Assembly (NCBI RefSeq): GCF_963666195.1
Contig: NZ_OY762653.1
Coordinates: forward strand, 2,654,501 to 2,718,500
DNA: 64,000 nucleotides
Source: Trichococcus shcherbakoviae
GTDB lineage: Bacteria > Bacillota > Bacilli > Lactobacillales > Aerococcaceae
Direction: 5' to 3'
The translations under genes were made by a program, and so were the position numbers. Below the pieces are notes generated by a model. That model was not told the DNA's origin, did not search any database, and was given only the letters and a program-made list of their open reading frames with translations. Shown here piece after piece: positions 26,820 through 35,440 of this stretch; the first letter of the stretch is position 1, and each line of letters starts with the position of its first letter.

Positions 26820-27140
26820 TTGCATTTAACGAACGCTGTGGTATTATTGTCTTAAATTCTAAATGCAATGAAGAGAAAAAGTAACTTTTGGCTATTTCCA
26901 GAGAGTTTGCGGGTGGTGTGAGCAGACAATAGAAACCAGTGAAATCACGTCTCTGAGCAAGAATTCCGAAAAGACAGCATCCGCTGCCCTTAGTAGGTTG
27001 ACTCGGTTGTGCCCGTTACAGCACTGACGTTTCGAATGGAACGTTATGAGGCGGTTTCTGTGAAGATGCCGCAAAAAAAGGTGGAACCACGACTTCAATC
27101 GTCCTTTAACTTTCAGCAGGAAGTTAGAGGGCTTTTTTTA
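26820..27140 (+). promoter_or_regulatory. Promoter and T-box leader of the amino-acid ABC operon
   Basis: The promoter is TTGCAT (26820-26825), 16 bases, TATTAT (26842-26847). The leader carries the S-turn AGTA, the AGAGAG and GGGTGGTG elements, and T-box AGGTGGAACCACG (27079-27091). A terminator hairpin follows (about 27104-27139). The T-box base after TGG is A, predicting a tRNA with U73 (Thr, Gly or Cys). Near the specifier position (26944-26949, ATCACG) the readable codons are ATC, CAC and ACG; only ACG (Thr) agrees with U73, while CAC (His) fits the geometry of the other two T-boxes. Specificity is unresolved. Confidence 0.85.
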
Positions 27141-27213
27141 TTGGAAACGGCTTGAGGAGTGACCATCACAAAATTCGGTAATAAAAAAGTACACATATAT
27201 GGAGGAGAAGAAT

Positions 27214-28011
27214 ATGAAAAAATTAGCATTAATGTTGTTGGCGTCTACAAGTTTATTGGCTGCATGCGGTGGAGGAACTGCTGAGGATTCTTCTGCAACC
27301 GGATCGGAAGATTCAGGAATCAAAGAAACATTGGTGATGGGGCTGGACGATACTTTTGCACCTATGGGTTTCAAAGATGAGAGCGGTGAAATCGTCGGCT
27401 TTGATGTCGACTTGGCAAAAGAAGTCGCTGAACGCTTGGATGTGGAAATCACTTTCCAGCCCATCGATTGGGCAATGAAGGAAACCGAATTGGCTTCCGG
27501 TAACATCGACATGATTTGGAATGGTTACACCATCACGGAAGAGCGCAAAGAGAAAGTGCTTTTCACAGAACCGTATCTGAATAACAGCCAAATCATCGTC
27601 ACAATGGCGGACAGTGATATCGAGAAAAAAGCCGATTTGGCTGGGAAAGTAGTTGCTACGCAACAAGGATCTGCGGCATTTGATGCCATCAATGCCGACG
27701 AAACAGGAATTGCTGCTGAGTTTGATGGGGGCACTGCTATTTTGTACCCTACTTTCAATGACGTGTTCAACGACCTGGAAAGCGGCCGCAGTGATGCAAT
27801 CGTCGTTGATGAAGTGTTGGGCCGTTACACCATGAAACAAAAAGGTGAGGAAAAGTATGCCGTTCTTACCGATAATTTTGGCGATGAAGAATATGGTGTG
27901 GGTCTCCGCAAAGACGATGTCGCACTGAAAGAAGCGATTGACGAAGCGTTGAATGATATGCGTGAAGACGGAACGTACGATGAAATCTATACAACTTGGT
28001 TCGCTGAATAG
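27214..28011 (+). CDS. Amino-acid ABC transporter binding lipoprotein, first of two
   Basis: The protein has 265 residues. The signal MKKLALMLLASTSLLAAC ends in lipobox LAAC (Cys18). The mature part is a type II periplasmic-binding domain: LDDTFAPMGFKDESGEIVGF with the ligand residues, then FDVDLAKEVAERL. It belongs to the polar amino-acid family. Start ATG 27214 follows GGAGGAGAAG. The next gene is a clear paralogue, and both precede the permease and ATPase genes. Confidence 0.93.
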   Translation: MKKLALMLLASTSLLAACGGGTAEDSSATGSEDSGIKETLVMGLDDTFAPMGFKDESGEIVGFDVDLAKEVAERLDVEITFQPIDWAMKETELASGNIDMIWNGYTITEERKEKVLFTEPYLNNSQIIVTMADSDIEKKADLAGKVVATQQGSAAFDAINADETGIAAEFDGGTAILYPTFNDVFNDLESGRSDAIVVDEVLGRYTMKQKGEEKYAVLTDNFGDEEYGVGLRKDDVALKEAIDEALNDMREDGTYDEIYTTWFAE

Positions 28012-28041
28012 CATTACCGTTTGTTGAAGGAGGAAAACTGC

Positions 28042-28842
28042 ATGTTGGATAAGCTAAAAAAAGCTGTTTTGATCGGAACGGGTTTATTGTTGCTGGCTGG
28101 ATGTAACGCTGGGACTGCTGATGATGCTTCCGACAGTTCGGAGATTGATGCCGAGGAAACGCTGGTCGTGGGTTTGGATGACACATTTGCGCCGATGGGA
28201 TTCCGTGATGACAGCAATGAAATCATCGGATTCGATGTCGATCTGGCGAAAGCTGTCGGTGAACGGATCGGGGCCGAAATGGTTTTCCAACCGATTGATT
28301 GGGCAATGAAGGAAACCGAATTGGATTCCGGAAACATCGATATGATCTGGAACGGCTATGCGATCACGCCGGAACGGGCCGAAAAAGTCCTCTTGAGCGA
28401 GCCGTACATCGTGGATGCGCAAGCCATCATCGTTTTGAAGGACAGCGTTATCCAAACGAAAGCGGATCTGGAAGGGAAGTTGGTTTCGACACAACAATCT
28501 TCCAGTTCTGTGGACAAGATCATGGAAGATGCATCAGGGATATTTGAAAAGTTGGGCGGGGATTTGGTGCTTTATCCTTCCAATAATAATGCCTTCAGCG
28601 ACCTGGAATCAGGCCGCGTGGATGCCATCGTCGTCGGTGAAGTCTACGGTCGTTACTACATGAAACAGTCAGGAAAAGACATCTACCGTGTCCTGAATGA
28701 TAATTTCGGGGAAGACGAGATGGCGGTTGCCTTCAAAAAGGACAATGCTGACTTGCAGGAGCGCGTCAATGCAGCTTTGGCCGACATGAAGGAAGACGGA
28801 ACCTTTGATGAAATATACGACAAATGGTTTTATAGTGAATAA
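28042..28842 (+). CDS. Amino-acid ABC transporter binding lipoprotein, second of two
   Basis: The protein has 266 residues with signal MLDKLKKAVLIGTGLLLLAGC (lipobox LAGC, Cys21). It is paralogous to the preceding gene; stretches such as GLDDTFAPMGF and QPIDWAMKETELDSGNIDMI are nearly identical in both. The C-terminal halves are more diverged, so the two may differ in ligand or affinity while sharing one permease. AAGGAGGA precedes the ATG. The gap to the first gene is 30 bases. Confidence 0.93.
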   Translation: MLDKLKKAVLIGTGLLLLAGCNAGTADDASDSSEIDAEETLVVGLDDTFAPMGFRDDSNEIIGFDVDLAKAVGERIGAEMVFQPIDWAMKETELDSGNIDMIWNGYAITPERAEKVLLSEPYIVDAQAIIVLKDSVIQTKADLEGKLVSTQQSSSSVDKIMEDASGIFEKLGGDLVLYPSNNNAFSDLESGRVDAIVVGEVYGRYYMKQSGKDIYRVLNDNFGEDEMAVAFKKDNADLQERVNAALADMKEDGTFDEIYDKWFYSE

Positions 28843-28874
28843 CGAAAATAAAGGGTAAGAAAGAGGTTTATGAA

Positions 28875-29510
28875 ATGGACTTGATACAGACGATACTGCC
28901 ATCATTGCTTGACGGCTTGAAGATGACGCTTAAGTTGTTCTTCATCATAGGGATCTCCAGCATTCCGTTAGGGTTTCTGATTGCCGTCATCCGGGTTTAC
29001 GGCCCGAAATGGCTGGGTTTTCTGATCCAGTTATATGTCTTCATCATGAGAGGGACGCCATTGCTGCTGCAATTGATGTTTGTTTTCTTCGGTTTGCCGC
29101 TGATAGGCATTACGTTGGATCGTTTTTCGGCAGCAATTCTGGCATATATGATCAACTATGCCGCCTATTATGCGGAAATCTTCCGTGGAGGCATCACAGC
29201 CGTCCCGAAAGGGCAGTTCGAGGCCATTTCGGTGTTGGGTATCGGTAAGGTCAGAGGGTTTTTCAAAATCATCATTCCACAGGTCACCAAGATCGTATTG
29301 CCATCTGTAGGGAATGAAGTGATTGCGCTAGTAAAAGATACATCTTTGGTTTATGTCATCGGTCTCGGGGAACTGTTGCGGGCAGGGCAGATTGCCGCGA
29401 ACACGTATGCTTCGTTAGTGCCGTTCCTGGCAGTGGGTATCGTCTATTTATCCGTCACGGCTGTCATTACGGTGCTGCTGAATAAACTTGAATCCAAAGG
29501 GAACTTTTAG
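28875..29510 (+). CDS. Amino-acid ABC transporter permease
   Basis: The protein has 211 residues and about five membrane helices of the HisM/GlnP type. The coupling loop is EIFRGGITAVPKGQFEAISV (about 96-115) with the conserved EAA-Gly pattern. It probably works as a homodimer since only one permease is encoded. It follows the two binding proteins and precedes the ATPase by 15 bases. Confidence 0.93.
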   Translation: MDLIQTILPSLLDGLKMTLKLFFIIGISSIPLGFLIAVIRVYGPKWLGFLIQLYVFIMRGTPLLLQLMFVFFGLPLIGITLDRFSAAILAYMINYAAYYAEIFRGGITAVPKGQFEAISVLGIGKVRGFFKIIIPQVTKIVLPSVGNEVIALVKDTSLVYVIGLGELLRAGQIAANTYASLVPFLAVGIVYLSVTAVITVLLNKLESKGNF

Positions 29511-29525
29511 GGGGGAGCGGCAATC

Positions 29526-30206
29526 ATGTTATTAAATGCGATGAATTTAACAAAGTCTTATCATGACATAACCGTAATCGATGATTTTTCATTCCACATC
29601 GATTCCAATGAAATTGTTGTGCTTGTGGGGCGTTCCGGTACTGGGAAAACGACCTTGATGCGCTTGCTCAATAATCTTGAAAGAACAGACCAAGGCACCA
29701 TTTCGATTGAGGATGCTGTCTTGTGTAAACAAGGGTTGAAGGGCGCAGAATATGCAGACCGCAAAAAAAGACGCCTTTACCAAAACAAAATCGGCATGGT
29801 GTTCCAGGATTACGCTTTGTTCCCGAACCTTACTGTGCTGGACAATCTGCTGGAGGCGCCACTTGCCCAAAAATTGGGCAGCCGCGAAAAACTGGCGGGA
29901 AAAGCTGCCGGATTGTTGAAACAAATGGGATTGGAAGACAAATTGAATGCGATGCCGTCGACTTTATCCGGGGGCCAGAAGCAAAGGGTTGCGATCGCCC
30001 GGGCGATGATGCTGAATCCGCGCGTGCTTTGTTTTGACGAACCGACTTCTGCGCTTGATCGTGAATCTTCCGACAGCATCGGAAAGCTGATCCAGGAAAT
30101 TGCAGCAGGAGGAACCGGCATTCTGATCGTTACGCATGATACCGAGTTCGGGCAACAATATGGTACCCGGATCGTATCCTCAAGTGAATTCGTCAAGAAC
30201 CGTTAA
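29526..30206 (+). CDS. Amino-acid ABC transporter ATP-binding protein
   Basis: The protein has 226 residues, slightly short for the GlnQ/HisP family (about 240). Walker A is GRSGTGKTT (36-44), the signature is LSGGQKQR (about 143-150), Walker B is VLCFDEPTSALD, and the switch is VTHDTEF. GGGGGAG precedes the ATG. A terminator ends the operon at 30258. Substrate is a polar amino acid; identity depends on the T-box specificity. Confidence 0.93.
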   Translation: MLLNAMNLTKSYHDITVIDDFSFHIDSNEIVVLVGRSGTGKTTLMRLLNNLERTDQGTISIEDAVLCKQGLKGAEYADRKKRRLYQNKIGMVFQDYALFPNLTVLDNLLEAPLAQKLGSREKLAGKAAGLLKQMGLEDKLNAMPSTLSGGQKQRVAIARAMMLNPRVLCFDEPTSALDRESSDSIGKLIQEIAAGGTGILIVTHDTEFGQQYGTRIVSSSEFVKNR

Positions 30207-30257
30207 GGATATTGTGAAGGCTAGGGCATGTCCGCAGAAAATTGGACAGTCCAAACA

Positions 30258-30286
30258 AAAAAACAGGGCAGCTGCCCTGTTTTTTG
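30258..30286 (+). terminator. Terminator after the amino-acid ABC operon
   Basis: A perfect self-complementary stem AAAAAACAGGGCAG/CTGCCCTGTTTTTT. Confidence 0.9.
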
Positions 30287-30354
30287 TTTAACATTTTTGG
30301 TCCGCAGTGAAGTAAATGGCGCCTTATTTGACGAATGTTTTGATTTAGGTTGAC

Positions 30355-30490
30355 TTGAAGCCGGATTTTTGATAAGCTATTAATGTTGTAAATGTGCGCA
30401 CCACGGCTACAACCGCACGAATGGGAGTCATAAGACCTTAAAGGGCACTTCGTTTGGCGAGTCTAAGTAAAATAAGGAGGTGCAGAGAAT
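30355..30490 (+). promoter_or_regulatory. rplU promoter and probable L21 leader RNA
   Basis: TTGAAG (30355-30360), 17 bases, TATTAA (30378-30383), then about 100 leader bases ending in AAGGAGGTG. Position and length match the L21 leader known upstream of rplU in Firmicutes; the segment around 30396-30415 (GCGCACCACGGCTACAACCG) could start its first stem. I did not fold it fully. Confidence 0.65.
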
Positions 30491-30799
30491 ATGTACGCAA
30501 TTATCGTAACAGGTGGCAAACAATTAAAAGTTGAAGTTGGACAAGCGATCTACATTGAAAAATTAGATGCTGAAGCTGGTGATAAAGTAACTTTTGATGA
30601 AATCGTATTTGTAGGTGGAGAAGAAACTAAAATTGGCGCTCCATTCGTAACAGGTGCTTCTGTAGAAGGCACTGTTGAAAAACAGGGCAAAGAAAAGAAA
30701 GTAACTACTTTCAAATACAAGAGAAGAAAAGATACACACCGCAAGCAAGGTCATCGTCAACCTTATACTAAAGTAATCATTGACGCAATCAAAGCATAA
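30491..30799 (+). CDS. rplU: 50S ribosomal protein L21
   Basis: The protein has 102 residues, standard length. [18 protein letters not shown] and the C-terminal [20 protein letters not shown], a 23S rRNA-contacting tail, are diagnostic. First gene of rplU-prp-rpmA, with strong AAGGAGGTG and its own promoter. Confidence 0.98.
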   Translation: MYAIIVTGGKQLKVEVGQAIYIEKLDAEAGDKVTFDEIVFVGGEETKIGAPFVTGASVEGTVEKQGKEKKVTTFKYKRRKDTHRKQGHRQPYTKVIIDAIKA

Positions 30800-30813
30800 G
30801 AGTGTGAATAACC

Positions 30814-31149
30814 ATGATTGAAGTGAAATTTAAAGAAGATGACCATGGCAACCTGCTCTCTTTCGAGATTACGGGACATGCCGGGTATGGGGTAGCAGGC
30901 GAAGATATTATCTGTGCCGCTGTTTCTGTACTGGCCATCGAAACTGTGAATAGCGTTGAACGTTTAGCCGGTTACCAGATGCTTGTTGATGAAGCTAATG
31001 ATGAAGGCGGGTATCTCTATGCGGAAATACTTTCCGAAAGGGAAGCGGAACAGCAATACATTACGCAGATTTTACTGAAGCATCTATTCTATTCGCTGGA
31101 AGATGTCGCTCAGACATATCCGGATTATGTGACCATAAAAATGCAATAA
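30814..31149 (+). CDS. prp: Ribosomal-processing cysteine protease Prp
   Basis: The protein has 111 residues (YsxB family). Prp removes the N-terminal extension of L27 before assembly. The catalytic pair is visible: His22 in ITGHAGYG and Cys34 in DIICAAVSVLA. It sits between rplU and rpmA, and the rpmA product here carries the matching extension, so the pair is functionally consistent. Confidence 0.95.
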   Translation: MIEVKFKEDDHGNLLSFEITGHAGYGVAGEDIICAAVSVLAIETVNSVERLAGYQMLVDEANDEGGYLYAEILSEREAEQQYITQILLKHLFYSLEDVAQTYPDYVTIKMQ

Positions 31150-31183
31150 AAACTGTACTACTTAATAAGGAGGTGCAAACCAC

Positions 31184-31468
31184 ATGTTGAAATTGAATCT
31201 ACAATTGTTCGCCCACAAAAAAGGGGGCGGATCTACTACCAACGGACGTGAGTCCCAATCTAAACGTTTAGGCGCTAAACGTGCAGACGGACAAACAGTA
31301 ACTGGCGGATCGATTTTGTACCGTCAACGCGGAACAAAAATCCATCCAGGTACTAACGTCGGTATCGGTGGAGATGACACTCTATTTGCAAAAGTTGACG
31401 GTGTCGTTCGTTTCGAACGTTTAGGCCGTGACAAAAAACAAGTTTCTGTATACCCTACAGCTAAATAA
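31184..31468 (+). CDS. rpmA: 50S ribosomal protein L27 with cleavable N-terminal extension
   Basis: The protein has 94 residues. The first nine or ten residues ([10 protein letters not shown]) form the Prp-cleaved leader, followed by the mature [20 protein letters not shown], whose N-terminus reaches the peptidyl-transferase centre. AAGGAGGTG precedes the ATG. It ends the operon and is followed by a terminator. Confidence 0.98.
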   Translation: MLKLNLQLFAHKKGGGSTTNGRESQSKRLGAKRADGQTVTGGSILYRQRGTKIHPGTNVGIGGDDTLFAKVDGVVRFERLGRDKKQVSVYPTAK

Positions 31469-31506
31469 TACTTGTACTTTTGCCGATCAACCAATTACAT
31501 ACACAC

Positions 31507-31557
31507 AAAAAACCTTGCGGGGGCAAATGATTAGTCACTTCCTTCGCAGGTTTTTTT
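31507..31557 (+). terminator. Terminator after rpmA
   Basis: AAAAAACCTTGCG pairs with CGCAGGTTTTTTT across a long loop. Confidence 0.8.
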
Positions 31558-31598
31558 GTATTTTACAGAACAACAAAAAGTAAGGGACGGTGAACGAC

Positions 31599-32612
31599 TT
31601 GAAAGCAACAAATGTTGAGACTCTTTTCGGTTTAATGGATGAAGCGATCAAATTACTTCAAACGGAAGCTGAACTTTCATATGTAGAAGCGTTGTCCGAA
31701 ACGCTGGAAAATCTTTCCTTTGAAGGGAAAGCACAACAAGTGGAAGGCTTGCCTTCAAACGAGGCAGTCGAACGATTGAATAGACTCTACAAAAAGATGA
31801 ACATGGATGCATTGGATAAGGAAATCATCCGCAAGAGCATCCAATTGACTTTCATCAAAGCAACGAAAGAAGACAAGCTCCAGATGAATCATCAAATGAC
31901 ACCGGACACGATTGCGTATCTGATCGCTTATTTCATCGGAGAAATAAAAAAAGATAAGACAGAAAAACTGCATGTTTCAGACTTGGCAGCAGGGACAGGG
32001 AATCTTCTCAATATCGTTCTGGCGCATTTGGCAAGCAGAGGCAATGAAGTGACTGCGGAAGCAGTTGACAACGATGACCTGTTGATCAGTGTAGCGGCGA
32101 ACAGCGGATCCTTGATGGGATTGTCCGAAAAAATCCATTACACCCATTCGGACAGCCTGCAGGAACTGTTGATTGCGCCTTCCGATGTCATGGTATCAGA
32201 TTTTCCAATCGGATATTATCCTGTAAACGAGCGCGCAAAAAACTACAAAACAGCTTTTTCGGAAGGAAATTCTTTTGCGCATTTCTTAATGTTTGAACAA
32301 AATGTGAACTATTTGAAAGAATCTGGTTGGGGGATCTTTATCGTTCCTTCTGACATTTTTGAAACAGATAAAACATCTGTGTTAATGGGGTGGTTGAAGG
32401 AAACCGTTCATATACAGGCATTTTTGAGCCTTCCGGAAGATCTGTTCCACAAAAATGGAATGAAAAAATCAATCATTATTGTTCAAAAAAATGGTGAAAA
32501 ATCGATTCAAGCTGAACAAGTGCTTTTGGGGGAAATTCCAGATCTTAAAAACGCACAAAAGATGCAATCTTTCCTGGATATTTTCCACAATTGGAGCGCA
32601 AAGATGATATAA
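31599..32612 (+). CDS. Class I SAM-dependent methyltransferase (YtxK-like)
   Basis: The protein has 337 residues from TTG 31599; a GTG at 31590 sits too close to AAGGGA. The SAM-binding motif is [19 protein letters not shown] (about 123-141). SDFPIGYYP near 204 corresponds to the NPPY motif of N6-adenine DNA methylases, with DFPIGY altered from NPPF/Y. Relatives sit upstream of ackA in B. subtilis (ytxK). Substrate unknown; no restriction or specificity gene is near, so a housekeeping role is likelier. Confidence 0.88.
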   Translation: MKATNVETLFGLMDEAIKLLQTEAELSYVEALSETLENLSFEGKAQQVEGLPSNEAVERLNRLYKKMNMDALDKEIIRKSIQLTFIKATKEDKLQMNHQMTPDTIAYLIAYFIGEIKKDKTEKLHVSDLAAGTGNLLNIVLAHLASRGNEVTAEAVDNDDLLISVAANSGSLMGLSEKIHYTHSDSLQELLIAPSDVMVSDFPIGYYPVNERAKNYKTAFSEGNSFAHFLMFEQNVNYLKESGWGIFIVPSDIFETDKTSVLMGWLKETVHIQAFLSLPEDLFHKNGMKKSIIIVQKNGEKSIQAEQVLLGEIPDLKNAQKMQSFLDIFHNWSAKMI

Positions 32613-32662
32613 TATTTATTAGAGATATAAGAAAAATCAGTCAATTTAAAGGAGAGAAAAAA

Positions 32663-33853
32663 ATGTCAAAAATCATCGCTATCAATGCTGGTAGCTCAAG
32701 CTTGAAATTTACATTATACGCTATGCCTGATCAGGAAGTTCTTGCAACCGGAATTATCGAAAGAATCGGTTTGAACGATTCCGTCTTCACAATCAAACAC
32801 GGAGAAGGCGAAAAATTCCAAGTAACGGAAGATATTGCGAACCATGAGATCGCGGTACATAACTTACTGGATCAATTATTAGCACTAAACATCATTTCAA
32901 GCTACGATGAGATCACAGGTGTCGGCCACCGTGTCGTTGCCGGCGGCGAAATCTTCAAAGATTCCGCGCTTGTGGATGATCTTGTCCTGGAACAAATCGA
33001 AGAACTGGCTGAATTGGCGCCGTTGCATAACCCAGCGAACGCTACTGGAATCCGTGCATTCAAGAAATTGTTGCCTGAAATCACAAGTGTTGCTGTATTC
33101 GACACATCTTTCCATACAACAATGCCGAAAGTAAACTATCTTTACAGCATCCCGATGGATTACTATGAAAAATATGCTGCCAGAAAATACGGCGCACACG
33201 GAACAAGCCACAAATACGTTGCTGAACGCGCTGCTGAAATGTTGGGCAGACCGATCGAAGAGTTGAAGATCGTTACATGCCATATCGGTAACGGCGGTTC
33301 CATCACTGCTGTCGAAGGTGGAAAATCTATCGACACATCCATGGGCTTCACGCCATTGGCTGGTATCACAATGGGAACTCGCTCAGGTGACATTGATGCA
33401 TCTTTGATCGCCTATTTGATGGGCAAATTGGGCATCACGGATATCAATGAATTCGTTGACATCCTGAACAAAAAATCAGGCCTGTTGGGACTATCCGGCG
33501 TATCAAGCGATATGCGCGATGTCGAAACAGAAGCTGAAAAAGGCAACGAGCAAGCTCAAATTGCTTTGGATATCTTCCACAATCGCATCCAAAAATACAT
33601 CGGACAATACGTTGCAATCATGAACGGTGTGGATGCGATCGTCTTCACTGCTGGCGTCGGAGAAAATTCTGCGCCTACCCGCAAAATCATCATCGATGGC
33701 ATGTCTTGGTTCGGTTGCAAAATCGACGATGAAAAGAACAATGTCCGCGGCGTTGAAAGAATCATTTCAACTGACGATTCAAAAGTCAAAGTATTGTTGA
33801 TCCCTACAGATGAAGAGTTGATGATCGCTCGCGACGTCGTACGCTTTAGCTAA
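32663..33853 (+). CDS. ackA: Acetate kinase
   Basis: The protein has 396 residues, full length. It makes ATP and acetate from acetyl phosphate. Signatures are [13 protein letters not shown] at the N-terminus, DTSFHTTMP near 148, GTSHKYV near 179 and [13 protein letters not shown] near 204. The ATG at 32663 follows AAAGGAGAG; the longer in-frame start lies inside the preceding methyltransferase gene. The ytxK-ackA order is the Bacillus order. Confidence 0.97.
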   Translation: MSKIIAINAGSSSLKFTLYAMPDQEVLATGIIERIGLNDSVFTIKHGEGEKFQVTEDIANHEIAVHNLLDQLLALNIISSYDEITGVGHRVVAGGEIFKDSALVDDLVLEQIEELAELAPLHNPANATGIRAFKKLLPEITSVAVFDTSFHTTMPKVNYLYSIPMDYYEKYAARKYGAHGTSHKYVAERAAEMLGRPIEELKIVTCHIGNGGSITAVEGGKSIDTSMGFTPLAGITMGTRSGDIDASLIAYLMGKLGITDINEFVDILNKKSGLLGLSGVSSDMRDVETEAEKGNEQAQIALDIFHNRIQKYIGQYVAIMNGVDAIVFTAGVGENSAPTRKIIIDGMSWFGCKIDDEKNNVRGVERIISTDDSKVKVLLIPTDEELMIARDVVRFS

Positions 33854-33865
33854 AAAAAAAAAGAA

Positions 33866-34013
33866 AAGCGGAACGGGTTCGTTCAGCCCTGAAAGAAATT
33901 TAGGAAATCGTGCCGACTGAGCATCGTAGAGCGCAATAGGTACGATTTGTCTAATTTCCGAAGGGCTAACCCGTGAAGCTAGCCAACCGTTATAATTGCA
34001 CGGAACATTTTGC
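33866..34013. repeat. Intergenic near-palindromic repeat, copy 3 (short form, inverted)
   Basis: The core is 33866-33984, opposite in orientation to copies 1 and 2: it begins AAGCGGAACGGGTTCGTTCA and ends GGGCTAACCCGTGAAGCTAG. Where copy 1 pairs AAATCTGACC with GGCCAGATTT, this copy pairs (read on the minus strand) AAATCGTACC with GGCACGATTT, a two-base change mirrored on both arms. Weak similarity to the left flank of copy 1 continues to 34013. It fills the gap between the convergent ackA and uspA-like genes. Confidence 0.85.
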
Positions 34014-34082
34014 AATCCTGTAAAACACCAAAGGTAATGCACTTTGGGATTCAAAATATATTATGCATTCTTATTACAAAAT

Positions 34083-34125
34083 AAAAATTCCGGTATGCCA
34101 ACTACTGGCATAACGGAATTTTTTT
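34083..34125. terminator. Bidirectional terminator between ackA and the uspA-like gene
   Basis: AAAAATTCCGGTATGCCA pairs with TGGCATAACGGAATTTTT, with A and T tracts on both sides. Confidence 0.85.
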
Positions 34126-34164
34126 GTTGAATTTTTTCTGAGACAGGGGCTAGGCCGCTGCCTA

Positions 34165-34632
34165 TCATTTTTTAGGTTTTGGTTTATTCTCGAGGTCGGT
34201 CCGGACTACCAGCACATCGCATGGTGCATTCCGGATGACGTACTCGGATACGGAGCCGATGAACAGTCTTTCGACGGCATTAAGGCCGGTCGCACCGATC
34301 ATGATCAGGTCCACGCCATATTCGGCAGGCAAATCTTTCGCGATGATGGCTTTCGGTGAGCCATATTCGATGACGGTATGAACATCCGTTATGCCTTCGT
34401 TAGTGGCATAGGTTTTGTATTCTTCCATCAATGTTTTGGATTGGCGGACGATTTCATCCGTAAAACTGCCTTCAAAACCTGTAGGCGTCTGTATCGCTCT
34501 TGTATCGATAATATGAGTGATGATGATGGCTGCTTTATTCCGTTTGGCCACTTCCACTGCTTTACGGAAGGATAATTCTGATTCTCTGGATCCGTCAACC
34601 GGTATCAAAATCTTCTTATACTCTTGAAACAT
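34165..34632 (-). CDS. Universal stress protein (UspA family)
   Basis: The protein has 155 residues from ATG 34632, with AGAGGAG 8 bases upstream; an upstream GTG overlaps that site. It has the Usp fold with ATP-binding motif GATGLNAVERLFIGSVSEYV near 118-137 (G-2x-G-9x-G(S/T) pattern) and the N-terminal KKILIPVDGSRESE. It is probably ATP-binding; role unknown beyond general stress. Monocistronic on the minus strand. Confidence 0.92.
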   Translation of the reverse strand: MFQEYKKILIPVDGSRESELSFRKAVEVAKRNKAAIIITHIIDTRAIQTPTGFEGSFTDEIVRQSKTLMEEYKTYATNEGITDVHTVIEYGSPKAIIAKDLPAEYGVDLIMIGATGLNAVERLFIGSVSEYVIRNAPCDVLVVRTDLENKPKPKK

Positions 34633-34750
34633 ATTAACCACTCCTCTAAACTAGTATCGCTTACAAGTTTATTTTACTTCACTTTCCATAAAAATAAAAG
34701 CGTATGCGATTTTTTCCGGGAATTTAATGGTCAGCGGCTCTGATTTTTCA

Positions 34751-35032
34751 TCATGCCGGCCAGGCGGATGCTGAAGAGTGCTGTATACCTGAGGCAACCA
34801 GTACAGCAAATGCATAGAGCAGGGTGCTCCTGAAGAAAATCGTCAGCAAGCAGAGAAACCCGATCAACATGTATAGGGCTCCGCCATTGCGGAAAAAAAG
34901 CCAAATCTGTTGGCGTTGTTGTTCGGTGATCCGGTCCGGAGCCAACACAAAGACAGTGGGGCCTTTCAAAGTCATGAAAAGTCCGGTCGAAACCAGCAAT
35001 AATGAAAAAACGGCAATCAACATTTCTACCAA
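34751..35032 (-). CDS. Small membrane protein, unknown function
   Basis: The protein has 93 residues from TTG 35032, with GAGGAGG 7 bases upstream, a convincing ribosome site. Three hydrophobic segments (about 4-22, 50-66 and 68-82) are joined by a charged loop, TLKGPTVFVLAPDRITEQQR. I do not recognise the family. It lies just downstream of the 6S RNA terminator on the same strand. A longer 217-codon open frame in this region is a shadow with no ribosome site. Confidence 0.65.
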   Translation of the reverse strand: MVEMLIAVFSLLLVSTGLFMTLKGPTVFVLAPDRITEQQRQQIWLFFRNGGALYMLIGFLCLLTIFFRSTLLYAFAVLVASGIQHSSASAWPA

Positions 35033-35100
35033 AGGGTGTCCTCCTCAAGGAAATAGCGGGATAATGGCTCAAGAAACGTTTTCCCGTATATTCCAGTCTG

Positions 35101-35128
35101 CAAAAAAAGCTGCTCAAAGAGCAGCTCC
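35101..35128 (-). terminator. Terminator of 6S RNA
   Basis: On the minus strand GGAGCTGCTC, TTT, GAGCAGCTTTTTTT. Confidence 0.9.
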
Positions 35129-35144
35129 AAAAGTATAAAACTTT

Positions 35145-35337
35145 ATTAGAAATCCGATGGTGCCGGTGAGTATATTCTACTAGTTTTGAACCCGCATATA
35201 AGCAGGTGGGCTCCAATATCCAGTCTCTAACTACCAAATGATAAGGCGTGTTATCCACTGAGATAAACAGGATCCCAAGGTAGTAATAAATTGTTCGGTC
35301 AACACATTGAGAATATGTCGAACACCTCAGAAATCTA
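35145..35337 (-). ncRNA. ssrS: 6S RNA
   Basis: About 190 bases on the minus strand without a coding frame. Near the 5' end it reads TTTCTGAGGTGTTCG, close to E. coli 6S (TTTCTCTGAGATGTTCG), and near the 3' end CACCATCGGATTTCT, pairing to close the molecule. Inside are GAGCCCACCTGCTT and GCGGGTTCAAAACTA, typical of Firmicute 6S. It has its own promoter and terminator and lies beside rarA, as in Bacillus. 6S RNA binds sigma-A RNA polymerase as an open-promoter mimic in stationary phase. Exact ends are estimates. Confidence 0.85.
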
Positions 35338-35344
35338 TATACGT

Positions 35345-35373
35345 ATAGTAGCATACTAATCAATAGTTGGCAA
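35345..35373 (-). promoter_or_regulatory. 6S RNA promoter
   Basis: On the minus strand: TTGCCA, 17 bases, TACTAT; transcription would start near 35337. Confidence 0.8.
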
Positions 35374-35440
35374 GCAAAACACAAGCATTTTAATCGGTAA
35401 ACGTCACAGCAGCAACAGGTTAAACGCTACCAAATGGTAC

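Noticed and set aside
31599-32612. Restriction-modification DNA methyltransferase
   Set aside because: The NPPY-like motif is altered, no endonuclease or specificity gene is adjacent, and the ytxK-ackA order marks it as a housekeeping gene.
34731-35384. Minus-strand open frame of 217 codons
   Set aside because: It has no ribosome site, odd composition, and overlaps both the 6S RNA and a better-supported 93-residue membrane protein in another frame.
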